Origin: Rhizoclosmatium globosum
Lineage: Eukaryota > Chytridiomycota > Chytridiomycetes > Chytridiales > Chytriomycetaceae
Reading direction: 5' to 3'
DNA length: 64,000 nt
Assembly (NCBI GenBank): GCA_002104985.1
Contig: MCGO01000009.1
Coordinates: forward strand, 682,001 to 746,000
Part shown: piece after piece, positions 51,531 through 61,304 of the stretch
Numbering within the stretch: position 1 is the first letter of the stretch
Layout of the letters: every line of letters starts with the position of its first letter
The notes under the pieces: generated by a model
Database searches by the model: none
What the model was told of the DNA's origin: nothing
The model's input: only the letters and a program-made list of their open reading frames with translations
Translations under genes and position numbers: made by a program

Positions 51531-53491
51531 TTACTGTTGCCCATTCACTTCTTCCATTCCCTTCAGAACTTTAACGGCACCAATCTTGTGGTGCGGCACT
51601 CGTTGAATTTCCACCTCAAAGTTCATACCGTTGACAGAACCTGTTTCGCAGACAACCAAATTTTCCCGTTCTCGAACATCTCTCATTTCCGGTGGTGCCT
51701 CCTTGGATGTCATGAAAAAGTGCCCAACCCAAGGCCTCTCTTTTTTTGTACTACTTTTTTGCAGACTTGTGCCAATGTGTGGAGGTTGATAGGGTTTATC
51801 CAGCTCGGCTGTTTCCCACGCTTTTCCATGCCGTAAAGTTCCGCGGTCGACGTTCCATGAGACAACAAGTTTAACTTTGTTTTTTGTGATTGTGACTCTC
51901 CTTTCCACCACGCCAGTTATATTTTCCCCCATAATAGTTCGAGCAGCAGCACCTTCGAGATTGAAAAGCTTGGTACGTGCAAGTTCTGTCATTTCTTTCG
52001 TAATTCCGTCTTCACTTGAAATTACAGATTTTAGTTTTGCTTCAACTTCCTTTCCCGCTTGTACAACCGCATCTGCAAAATGCGTATTCTCATACTTTTT
52101 ATCGTATTGTTCTTTTTCTTTGGTTCTCTGTTTTGTGGCTTCTTCATAATTTGACGAATCTGCACCACCGACCATCCTTGTTAGAATTCCAGGCGTCGTA
52201 CCTCTGAAATACTTTTCCAAGTTGCGTGGAGTCAATAAACTCTTCAAACTGGATTGCTCGGCGCCCAAAGCAACGGCGAGGCAATCTGTTCCAGACCCGT
52301 TTGGCAATGAAGTCGAGGATCCATCCAAACAAGTCCAATGCCCCAATTCTCCCAATGATGCTGATGGAAGAAATCCGATGTAATTCATGTCTTTTGAGTC
52401 GGGTGGTCCGTATTCCGAGAGTTGACCTGTTTCCAGATTCTTGACAACAACTCGGACGTTGTTCTGATTGGCCCTATTATCGACAGAATGTTAAAATTGA
52501 TCTTAAAAATTTGTATAGAGATTTACCATATTTTCAACTCAGCTTCTCCCGCTCCTGCCGAATTTCTTGCACGGTCAAGGCCCTCTTTCACATATCGCAC
52601 AGATCTCAGCTTGTGAGGTAAGTGCGCAAGGTTGTCAAGTAAACTTCTCAGAATCGCACGTGAAATGGTGCTATATTCCAAATATCCACCGAAATTGACA
52701 GACTTTCCGGCAACTAAATTGTTGAGTGTAGTATAAGCTACATTCTTTGTAACCCTAACTGAAAAGTCCTTGGCCATCCTTTTAGCAAAAAGCTTCAATG
52801 TTGTAGAGTTTGTGAAAGAAAGTGCTGGCGGTTTACTTCGGCCTTTGGAAGCAAGAGCCCAAATGATGTCTATCCCATCAGATGCTTTCATATCCCAAGT
52901 TGCAATCGCTTCAATTGGCTTCATGAGCACTTTTGCCGTCGACCCAAACACTTTCCCCACACGCATTCCAAGAAACACGAAACCCGTCTGAACACCGATA
53001 TCAGCAACCTTGAACTCCTTTTCACTGACTGAATACACCACGACATTGACTCCGGCTTCTATGAACGAAGCTGCCAAAACAGCTCCAGCAGATTTAGTTG
53101 CAGCTTGGGACAAGAACAACACGGCGACGGCTTTTTGGGCTGGATAGAGGTAATTTCCAACACAGATCATGGCGACTCCAATTGCGACCCCTGCAACATT
53201 GTAGATTCCAAATTCACTTTCTGGGGGTAAGAAAAGACCAAGGTCATGATTCGATTTGTGTCGTGGAAGAAGCGATGAATGAACTGGGCGAATAGACGAG
53301 GATTGTGAGTTCCGGGCTGAGTGAGTGGGTTTGGTGGAAGATGATTGCGGAGATGTGGACGAGCGATTTGGTTTTGCAGAGTGACTGAACGCTTGATTTA
53401 TCAGCTCTTTTTCTTCGTTTGTGAGCGTATTGTTCCTCCGTGGTGGCAATAGCCGCCAGATGATGACAATGACAGCGATGACGGAGAACAT
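51531..53491 (-). CDS. membrane-anchored protein of unknown family
   Basis: Two exons, 53491-52527 and 52473-51531, join in phase to 635 residues. Residues 1-13 form a short hydrophobic anchor followed by LLPPRRN, then a Ser/Pro-rich stretch. Next is a hydrophobic Gly/Ala-rich block (VAGVAIGVAMICVGNYLYP, then AVLAASFIEAGVNVVVYSVS). Later come a long Lys/Glu helix (RTKEKEQYDKKYENTHFADA) and a C-terminal region with GSGTDCLAVALG and HFFMTSKEAP. The Asp-Cys-Leu core loosely recalls OTU-like cysteine proteases, but I would not assign it. The C-terminal half looks like an effector- or polymorphic-type module. Shares a 182-bp divergent promoter with the next gene. Confidence 0.55.
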
Positions 53492-53673
53492 GACTTTTTT
53501 TTCAGTTCAGATGTTTTAGGAAGAAGATGATAGATGAAGAAAGGGAAGCAAGTAGTATTTATCAATCTCGGTTAACTGTTACAAATCAAAAAAATTGAGA
53601 AATTTTTTTTTACGGTTAAAAACGAGGCTATAAGAACCGAAAAACTACCGTAAAAAGCAACAACTAAAGGCCC
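53492..53673. promoter_or_regulatory. divergent promoter of two membrane-anchored unknowns
   Basis: 182 bp between divergent ATGs at 53491 (-) and 53674 (+), rich in A/T runs (poly-T at about 53600). Inferred from orientation only. Confidence 0.4.
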
Positions 53674-54461
53674 ATGCTCGAAAGCATATCTAGTACCTCT
53701 GTAGTGACGACGGCGATCGTCTGCTTGCTAGCGTGGTTGATAGTTCCCAACCAGTCAAGTTCCGATGATCGTGAAATGGATCCCAAGACTTTCCCATCCT
53801 CTGCTACGCGGCTCAATGCAAGGTTGAAGAAGATGCGAGACCAGTATCATCATTACCACACAAAGCTCGAAGGTTCTAATGTGTGGATGGACGTCTTTGT
53901 CTACAACGCTACTGCCAAAGTTGTTACAATCAAGTTTGACTTACTTGAAGGACTTGGTGAGTTTGGTGTCGAATGCAATCCAAACACCATCGAAAGTGGA
54001 TCAAGTTCCTATTTCACACTGAAGCGTACCTTTTCTGCTCGCCAATTCTCTTGGTTCTGTGCGTCGTATTTTGGCAGCAACTGGGAAGTGATATCTGGAT
54101 ACCTTACAATGAACGTTAAGGACACCGCCTTCTCCGCATTCCGTGTCGGGTTTCGTTTTGGGAAAACTTCCTCAGGCGAAGTCTTCAATTACACAGGTTA
54201 GCATAAAAGTAAATCACTTAAAACTCCCTAATTCTCTGAAAAGGAATCACTGCAACTCAAGATTCGCATATTAGGCCGTTTGAACCATATCCACCAACAG
54301 AACAGTTTTGCAATCATCGAGAATCCAATGGCAAGAATCGTATTCTTGCTGAAACCACAACAATGCGAGTATTTGCTTTTCCATCCAAGAATTCTATTCG
54401 GCTCATAATTGAAAGTGTTGACGACCCGTTGGTGTACAATACGCACAGCAAATTTCTTTGA
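53674..54461 (+). CDS. membrane-anchored beta-rich protein of unknown family
   Basis: Two exons, 53674-54196 and 54244-54461, give 246 residues. The N-terminus has one hydrophobic segment (VVTTAIVCLLAWLIVP) that is a signal anchor. The rest alternates short beta-like strands: NVWMDVFVYNATAKVVTIKF, SSSYFTLKRTFSARQFSWFC, YLTMNVKDTAFSAFRVGFRF. The pattern suggests a beta-sandwich, distantly like the folds of small fungal cytolysin-type or lectin-type proteins, but no motif settles it. The arrangement beside another N-terminally anchored protein suggests that they may act together (inference). Confidence 0.6.
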
Positions 54462-54533
54462 TATATTTGTTATTCACAATTTGAATAATTAAAATTCCAG
54501 ATTTCCATGCCATGCAAAGGAATAAAAAGAGGT

Positions 54534-56950
54534 TTATGCCAAAAACTTCTTCATCTCCTTCGTCAACTTTCCTTCCTCCTGCGTGGAAACCGTACAATTT
54601 TTCCAATTTGCCTTTTCAGGACATCCCAACACATCCGCCAACACGCGACGTGCAAACTGCAAGTTGAAAAAAGCACGCGGGTCTCCATTCACAGGCATAG
54701 TCAACACGAGCGGGGGTTCAACGCCGTCACCCATTTCTTCCACTTCAATTCGGACGTATGGTGTTGCTGGATCCGCAGGAAGCATTCCTTCTGGCATGCC
54801 AACCAACCCGGCAGACCCAGCAGCATCAAGGAACGTCTGACGAAGCGTTTTTGAAATATCAGTTGGGACGGGTACAACCTGGATATGCATGTGTTGCACA
54901 CGTCTTACAGCGTCACCTTGAGGGATCCCGCCAAAGACTTCGACAAAGACGGGAACTTCCTCCGCATTCCGTTTCTCAATGAATTTCTGGCGGATGAGCG
55001 TTTGGCAGTCGGTTATTTCTTGGAGGAGGGCTTCTTCGGTGAGGACTTCTGAGCGAGATGCAACATGTTGGATGGGAACGATGAGGAGGTGTCCTCCCCA
55101 TTCGGAGAGGCCACCCTTTGAGGATGCAATGTAGCATTCGTCCTTGATGTCGATTAGGAGGTGTTTCTCAATGTTTGGGCTTGACAGGCAGAACCAGCAG
55201 GTGGATGGGTCACGGTCGAGGTGTTGACGTTTTGCGGCTTTGGAGGGACATGCGGAAATATAATGGCCCTTTTCTTTACAAATGTTGCACACGTAGTCGT
55301 CTGGGGGTGGACCAGACGGAGTTCCACGCGGTGCTTGTCTTGCAGGGCAGTCAGCAATCCAGTGACCGGGCTGTTTGCAAGCATGGCAAACGTAGTGAGA
55401 AGGTGGAGCAGACGAAGAAGATGCTAAATTTGTAAAGAGTCAAGATAATATATGGGACTACAAAACAGAATACTCACACTTCTTTTTGGCATCTGGTCCG
55501 AAACCTCCTCCTCCCCAGAAAAAGTTGCCCTCTGCTCCCTGTCACCAATTGTTAATAACCTGATTGATTATTATAGTCTCTTCTTGTTCGCTACGTTCCC
55601 CTTTTATTTCGCTGCACTGACAGACTCCCACACAGATTGCTCACAACGCTCACATTTGACACGCTCCCAACACTGCGCTCGCATTACCCTTCTTTGTTTG
55701 CTGCACTCACAGTCTTTGCTGCAATCGAATAAATTGTTCACAATACTCGTTAAAGTTTTTCCCTAGCTTGCTCCGCTTCACTCACAATTCTCATTCCCAA
55801 ACATACCTCAGCAGATCTCTTTGTTCCACGCGCATTACTAGAAGGTAAGGAAGTGATGGAGGGAAGAGCAGCAAAGGGAGAGAGAGTAGCATTTTCAGGA
55901 ATGACAGCGAGAGCAGCAGAATCCATATGTTTTGCGGGAGTAATGTTGAAAGCATAGAACCAACGCTCTTTGGATTTTGAGGGAGCGGGAGGGAAGGCAG
56001 CGAGAGCAACGAGACGGGTGGTTGAGTTGTTATCGTTTCTGAATGGTTCACGTTCGAGGAAGGAAGGTGACGGGGAGGGACAAACAAGATAGCGTGGCCG
56101 AATGCCCTTTGCCGCAGCAGCAACCGCAGGCGATCCAACTGAGGGGGTAATTCCCTTTGCCTCAGCAAGAACAGACAAAGAAGCAGCGGCAAGTGGAAAA
56201 GCAGCAGCAACAAACAAATCGGCCACTTTTGTTTTTGTTGTTGAGTTTTCCGCGACAGTTTCGCCAAACGCAATTCGCAGACCATCCGCCGTTTCAAAGA
56301 CGCCGCTTTCGGACTGGGCGTCGCCGAGAACAAACACGTTTGGCGCGGCTTCTCCGTTCGACCGAATCAAGTGCGCGAGTTTCGACGGCGGCGCAGTTTG
56401 GCCAGTTGCGATGTAGAGAGGGAGGGGCACTTGTCGTAGATGTGGTTAGTGATGGTTGGTTGGTTGGTTGTTTGGTTGTGTGTTGGCAGTGGCGGAGCGT
56501 CAGGGGGTGCACGGGGTGCGGTGCACCCCCAGTTTTTCTTGCACCCCTACTGGGTATGCAAGCGGATTCAACGCTGGGGTAGCTAGATAACCCAGGGGAA
56601 GCTGCCGCATCCGAACGTTGCACCCCCAGTCACAAATTTCACGCTCCGCCCCTGAGCTGCAGTGTTGGACACACTCTCCCGAACTACCCAACTACTTTCT
56701 CCAAAATGATACATCCTTCCCACTCATTCAAAAACATTCAATGCACTCAATCGCTTGCTTACTCACCACTAATCTCGCCCGACACAAACCGAACACACAA
56801 CTCAGGCGATGCTGCCAACGCCCCAAAGAAGTCGCCCGTCGCTACTGCCAAATCAAAGTTGTGCTTTGAATGCATCGACGCTACTTTCGAGAGACATGCT
56901 TCAAAGTCGCTTGATGCGGACGATGTGATGCAAAACGCAAGCACTTTCAT
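54534..56950 (-). CDS. CWF19L1: CWF19-like protein 1 (lariat debranching cofactor family) with two zinc knuckles
   Basis: Drn1/Cwf19L1-type protein acting with the spliceosome and the lariat debranching enzyme. Exon 1 is 56950-56767, followed by a 337-nt intron holding a MITE and exon 2 from 56429. The N-terminal metallophosphatase-like fold is HNFDLAVATGDFFG, then PLPLYIATGQTAPPSKL. A linker precedes NFFWGGGGFGPDAKK. Two CCHC knuckles follow (CHACKQPGHWIADC and CNICKEKGHYISAC). The CwfJ N domain has STCWFCLSSPNIEKHLLIDI and the HIT-like HMHIQVVPVP. The CwfJ C domain includes DPRAFFNLQFARRVLADVLG. The stop is at 54534. Exon 1's start is the first ATG (MKVLAFCITSSAS). The assignment is firm. 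Confidence 0.9.
56487..56654. mobile_element. 168-bp MITE (hAT-like termini) in CWF19L1 intron 1
   Basis: Terminal inverted repeats CAGTGGCGGAGCGT (56487-56500) and ACGCTCCGCCCCTG (56641-56654) match at 13 of 14 positions. Subterminal GGGGGTGCAC (56503-56512) pairs with GTGCACCCCC (56521-56530), and TGCACCCCCAG recurs at 56619. The CAG...CTG ends resemble hAT elements. No perfect 8-bp target duplication abuts the ends; the closest is tgtgttgg before and agtgttgg 6 nt after. It has no coding capacity. It explains why this intron is long. Confidence 0.75.
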
Positions 56951-57023
56951 TTTTGAAAGAAGCAAAATAACCTAGAACATACTGTAGATTTATTGTGAAG
57001 GAGAGAAAAAAACATAGAAGCCT

Positions 57024-58271
57024 TTAAAAAGGTAAAGCAACACGTGGCTTGAAAAATAACTTTGCTGAATGTTTGGGGCGAGTGACGACCAGAGTGTGCA
57101 AAGATTTGTCCGCATCCTTGGAGACATGAGCAGTAATATAATATTTCTTGACGATTTCCAGGACAATAAGCGAATAAGATTCAATAATCATCTTTGAAGC
57201 GGGGCATGCTCTGGGACCATATCCAAAGGCCATGTCAACACCCTTAGGCGTACAACAAGTGCAATCCAATTTCATATCAAACACAAATGGAATCCCATTG
57301 ATCTGTCGTGGTAAGATGCGAACTGGTAACATGTGCGCAAGTGCTTCTTTAACAAATCCAGTTGCGTCTCCTGACAACAGAATCTGTTCTTGCTGTGCAG
57401 GATTGGTTGAAAGCTGCTGCAGGAGCCATGGGATGTTGGTCAACGATGAGAGAAATATCGCATACCACACTCCAAAGTAAATTGCACGCAGCGATTCTTC
57501 AAATTGGACCGAATCCGGGTTTGGAAGTACCTTGGCCAGTTCTTCAGCAAATGGACTGCCTTTAGACTCTTGAATAACATGAGTGACTCTTTGGTTCATC
57601 TCGGAACGAAAGTGACTGCGACGAACGTCAAGAAACGCAAGAAAAGGCATATTGACAAAGATGTAGTCAGTCCACGTGTTAATTCTCCACTTCACGTGCT
57701 TGATTTCCATTCCATCCATCGGGAGGTAGTGTGTGCCAAACATTGGATCAATCGTCGCCCGAATCAACTCATAGACAGAGTTTTCATGGAAGCTTGTACT
57801 CCAAGTACTAATAGAAGCGTGAATACTTTCGATAAGAATTCCTTTGCGGTTTTTGTGTGACGCTTGCGCTGAGAAAAAATCAAACAAGATCTTCTGTCTC
57901 TGCATCTGTTGGTGTGAATACTGAGCCAGAACTTGAATGTCTTCTGCTGCTCCAGTAGAGGAATTGCTTGGATAGTTGAGGCCAAATATAATGCGAAGCA
58001 GATTGTTTTTGTCATGGAACGTACGCAGAAGTCTTGCCGTCAATCGGTTCTTTGTACACCCTCGTTGAACCAGAATGAGTGGTGGAATAAGTCCACACGA
58101 GAGAACTGAAAAGGCAAAGAAGATGAGGTTTCGGACTGTCAATATCTCTTTGATCTCTCTCAAGCTGAACGTTTTGAAGATTTGTGAATAAGCTAGCAGA
58201 TTTCTTATGAGGCTGGACAATTGGAAGGCAAATAAGAGGCACAGGGCAACAGTGGAGCTTGGGAGCAGCAT
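57024..58271 (-). CDS. divergent cytochrome P450-like protein
   Basis: 415 residues in one exon. Two hydrophobic N-terminal segments (VALCLLFAFQLSSLI, then LIFFAFSVLSCGLIPPLILV) suggest ER anchoring. The C-terminal heme-ligand loop AFGYGPRACPA fits FxxGxRxC, with Cys as the axial ligand. The K-helix position reads KEALAHMLPVRILPRQ, where the Arg of ExxR is Ala, and no I-helix (A/G)GxxT is visible in IYFGVWYAIFLSSLTNIP. It is also shorter than the usual 480-520. This could be a P450 with atypical, oxygen-independent chemistry like the CYP74-type enzymes, or a decayed gene; the intact frame favours the former. Confidence 0.65.
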   Translation of the reverse strand: MLLPSSTVALCLLFAFQLSSLIRNLLAYSQIFKTFSLREIKEILTVRNLIFFAFSVLSCGLIPPLILVQRGCTKNRLTARLLRTFHDKNNLLRIIFGLNYPSNSSTGAAEDIQVLAQYSHQQMQRQKILFDFFSAQASHKNRKGILIESIHASISTWSTSFHENSVYELIRATIDPMFGTHYLPMDGMEIKHVKWRINTWTDYIFVNMPFLAFLDVRRSHFRSEMNQRVTHVIQESKGSPFAEELAKVLPNPDSVQFEESLRAIYFGVWYAIFLSSLTNIPWLLQQLSTNPAQQEQILLSGDATGFVKEALAHMLPVRILPRQINGIPFVFDMKLDCTCCTPKGVDMAFGYGPRACPASKMIIESYSLIVLEIVKKYYITAHVSKDADKSLHTLVVTRPKHSAKLFFKPRVALPF

Positions 58272-58862
58272 TTTTTTCTAACCGAAAGGTTCATTTTTGA
58301 GTTTAAAAATCTCCAATCAGTCTCGAACCTTTTCATCTCGAACCTGATCTCCAAAAAGGCTCCAATCTCAACTATTTGTTGATATGAAGGATTTTGGGCA
58401 TGTTTTCAAGTTGTTTGGGACCATAATTCACTACATATCCCATATCACCAAACTCCACACGTTGACATTCACGCCCAAACTACTTCCAGCACGATGCATT
58501 TGTTTCATAAAGAAAGATAGTGACTCATTTTTTGAAAGACAGCAGATATATTGATATCGCACACAATTCAATTTCATTGGGCAATCTTCCACTATCATAG
58601 AAACAATTACGTATTTATTTTGAATAACGTCCAAAAGTGCGCAAATTACCGTTCATCTCGTTAGCTTTTATGTCAAAGTCAGCTCATCGCAGTACGTTCT
58701 GACAACAGTATTTGGACGAGCTACTATACATGAAAGCATTTAAATTGATAGCAACAAGGAGTGATTTTGGCTACAGATTCATTTGATTTCTGGCATTCTC
58801 CAGAACAACAAAGTGCACCCCTCTGCTTCCTTTCCAATGGATAGAAATAGATGAAGTCAGAA
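58272..58862. other. intergenic, no gene seen
   Basis: About 590 bp between the P450-like start and the end of the HAS1 duplicated arm. AT-rich, with no ORF bearing family features. Possible promoter of the P450-like gene. Confidence 0.5.
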
Positions 58863-60496
58863 GTAATTTATTCTTGTGGTTCATACATCATCATAACCAT
58901 TAGCGACCCCACTGCCTTCCATCAGCACTCTTGCGGCCCCCTTCATCGATCATCCCTCGCTGCTTGGCATAAAACTCTTTCCCTTCCGCAGCCTTCTTGA
59001 ATCCACTTCCGAACTGCTTGTCCCCCGTCCGCCTGTCCTTGCGATCCGTCTTCCCACTCGCGCCAATCAACAGATTGTTCACCTTGGGTGGAACAGAGAA
59101 TCCAAACGCCTTCGCAACCTTCTGCAGATCAAGAGCCGTAACATCAAACACCTTCTTGAGCGCATGCGATGCGTATGCTTGCAAGTACGATCGGTATCCA
59201 TCAGTAGCACTCTTGTGCAGGTAGTAGTTCTTGGACACAAGTTTCTCTAGCTGCGACTGCACATTCGCAATCTTGCTTGGTGGGAACTGGTACTCGTTCA
59301 AAGGAACCTTGGCGTGTTTGAGGTATCGGAGGAATCCAAGTTCGCTTGGAAGGAGGAAAAGAAGAGCACGTCCATTCTTGTTGGTGCCACGAGCTGTTCG
59401 TCCAACACGGTGGATATAGTCTCTTGGATCATCAGGTGGATCATACTGAATAATCCAGTCGACAGCGGGAATGTCCAAACCACGCGCAGCAACGTCCGTG
59501 CACAGCAAGATTCCAGACTCAGCATTCACGTACTCAAAGAATGTGTTGGTTCGCTTCTGCTGCTTCTGTCGGCCATGGAGGTCAAGAACTGGGATATCAA
59601 TGTAGTTCAACAGCTCAGCATGGTACTTGACGGAATTACACGAACTGAAGAAGACAATAATCTTTTTCTTCTTCATGTTTTTCTTGAGGAACGTGAACAG
59701 AACCAGGAACCGGTTGTCGGATGGACACACAACATATCCCTGCTCAAGACCTTCAACAGTCGCCTTCTCTTTGTGCTCATCGACGTTGATGTACAACGGA
59801 GCCTTCTTGAGAGAGACACGCGCAAGATCGCTGACCTTGGTGGTCTGGGTGGCTGAAAATAACATGGTCTGACGCTCTAATGGTTCGGTTTAGATCAGAC
59901 ACGAAGGATGACGCAAAGAGTAATAAGAGAGAGAACGAGGAAAAGGGTAGAGAAAACTTCGGTATGTTATCCAAATACCTATAACGACATTGCGTGGGAT
60001 GATGAATGTCGCCTCAAACGTTGGATTGTCTTATCTTGCAAGTATGGGAACACAGTCCCAGTTACCGATCATACTACCCACTCAAATTCTTTGTTTCAGG
60101 GGTGTACTGGCTCATTGCATTCATGGGAAAGAGGGAAAGGAATAGGGAAGGAGAGGTGCAATCCAGAGTAAAACTAACCTGATGGCAGAATCTTGATAAT
60201 CTGGTGCATTTCCTCCTCGAATCCAGCCTCAAGAATACGATCCGCTTCGTCAATCGTCAGAATCTTCAGGTTCTTGAAAATGAATCCCTTGGTGTTCTGC
60301 AGGTGATCCAGCAGACGGCCTGGCGTTGCAACCAGCAAGTTGACACCCTTCGCAAGACGGTCCGCCTCAGACTTGCGGTTCGCTCCTCCCATCACAATAC
60401 CAAATGTCTGGTGGTGGTGCTTGAGCAGCTCTTTGGCGACTCCAAAGATCTGGAGGGCTAGCTCACGAGTTGGTGAGATGATCACCACTCCGGTTC
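58863..60496 (-). repeat. inverted duplication arm A (3' part of HAS1)
   Basis: About 1.63 kb that reappears in inverse orientation at 62242-63876, covering HAS1 from [13 protein letters not shown] to beyond the stop and through the AATAAA signal at 58867-58872. Coordinates sum to 122738 at both the breakpoint and the stop codon, so the coding parts have no net indel. Homology fades about 40 nt after the stop. Confidence 0.95.
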
Positions 60497-61249
60497 CATT
60501 TCGGGGCTTGAACTTTAACCGACACAGCAGCTCAATGGCAGGGATCAAGAATGCAAGAGTCTTTCCGGATCCTGCATGCAGAGGAAAAGAGAGTTGGGAG
60601 TGAGTTTTTGGGATCCAAAATTGGCAAAGAAAAAAAGGGAAGTGGTTCAACTTCGGGGACTTTTCGCGAAACCAAAAGAAACGGGAACGCACCAGTCTTT
60701 GCAGCACCAAGAATATCGCGTCCAGTCATGGCAGGAGGAATACTTCTGGCCTGCACTTCTGTCATTGTTTTGAATCCCATTTCGGCAATTGCCTTGGCTG
60801 TGTTTTCAGTGACTTTGAGGGCTGCAAAGTCGCGATTGACAACCTCGGGTTCCGCATTGGATTCGCCTGGTACTTGATTAGTAGGTGGCAGTATAAAAGG
60901 GGGTAGCAGTACCTTCAAGCTCAGCCAGAACATCGACATTCTCACCCGCGTTGTCTTCCTCGTCCTCATCATCCTCTTGATCATCTTCCCCTTCATCATC
61001 CCCTTCTTCGTCTTCCTCTGGCAGCTCCTCACCATCATCCTCATCATCATCCTCATCATCATCCTCATCCTCCCCCTCATCAGCCTCCTCCTCCTCATCG
61101 TCTTCATCGTCTTCCTCCTCTTCCTCCTCATGCACAGGAACCTCCTCAATCTTCTGTTTCTTCACTGGCTGCTGCTGCTGCTTGCCATGTTTCTGGGTCT
61201 GCTGCACCTGCTTTGAGGCCTTGGAAACCTGGTCTGAAGGCCGTTTCAT
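58900..61249 (-). CDS. HAS1: ATP-dependent RNA helicase Has1/DDX18
   Basis: DEAD-box helicase of 60S ribosome biogenesis and pre-rRNA processing. Exons 61249-60913, 60866-60693, 60571-60179 and 59876-58900 give 626 residues. An acidic N-terminal tract precedes the Q motif region ([20 protein letters not shown]). Motif I spans an exon joint as AAKTGSGKT. Then come [23 protein letters not shown] ([17 protein letters not shown]), SAT ([10 protein letters not shown]), [24 protein letters not shown] and HRVGRTARG. The C-terminal Has1 extension [15 protein letters not shown] is present. Splice sites are all GT-AG, with a TACTAAT branch site in the first intron. Its promoter is shared with the reductase gene. 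Confidence 0.97.
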
Positions 61250-61304
61250 TTTTGAGTTGGTTTCTCTGAAAAGAAAAAAAAAGAAAGAAAGAATAACGAG
61301 AGAA
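61250..61304. promoter_or_regulatory. 55-bp divergent promoter between HAS1 and the reductase-helicase chimera
   Basis: Only 55 bp separate the divergent ATGs (61249 minus, 61305 plus), with a poly-A run in the middle. Transcription of both genes must initiate here or within the opposite coding region. Inferred from orientation. Confidence 0.45.
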
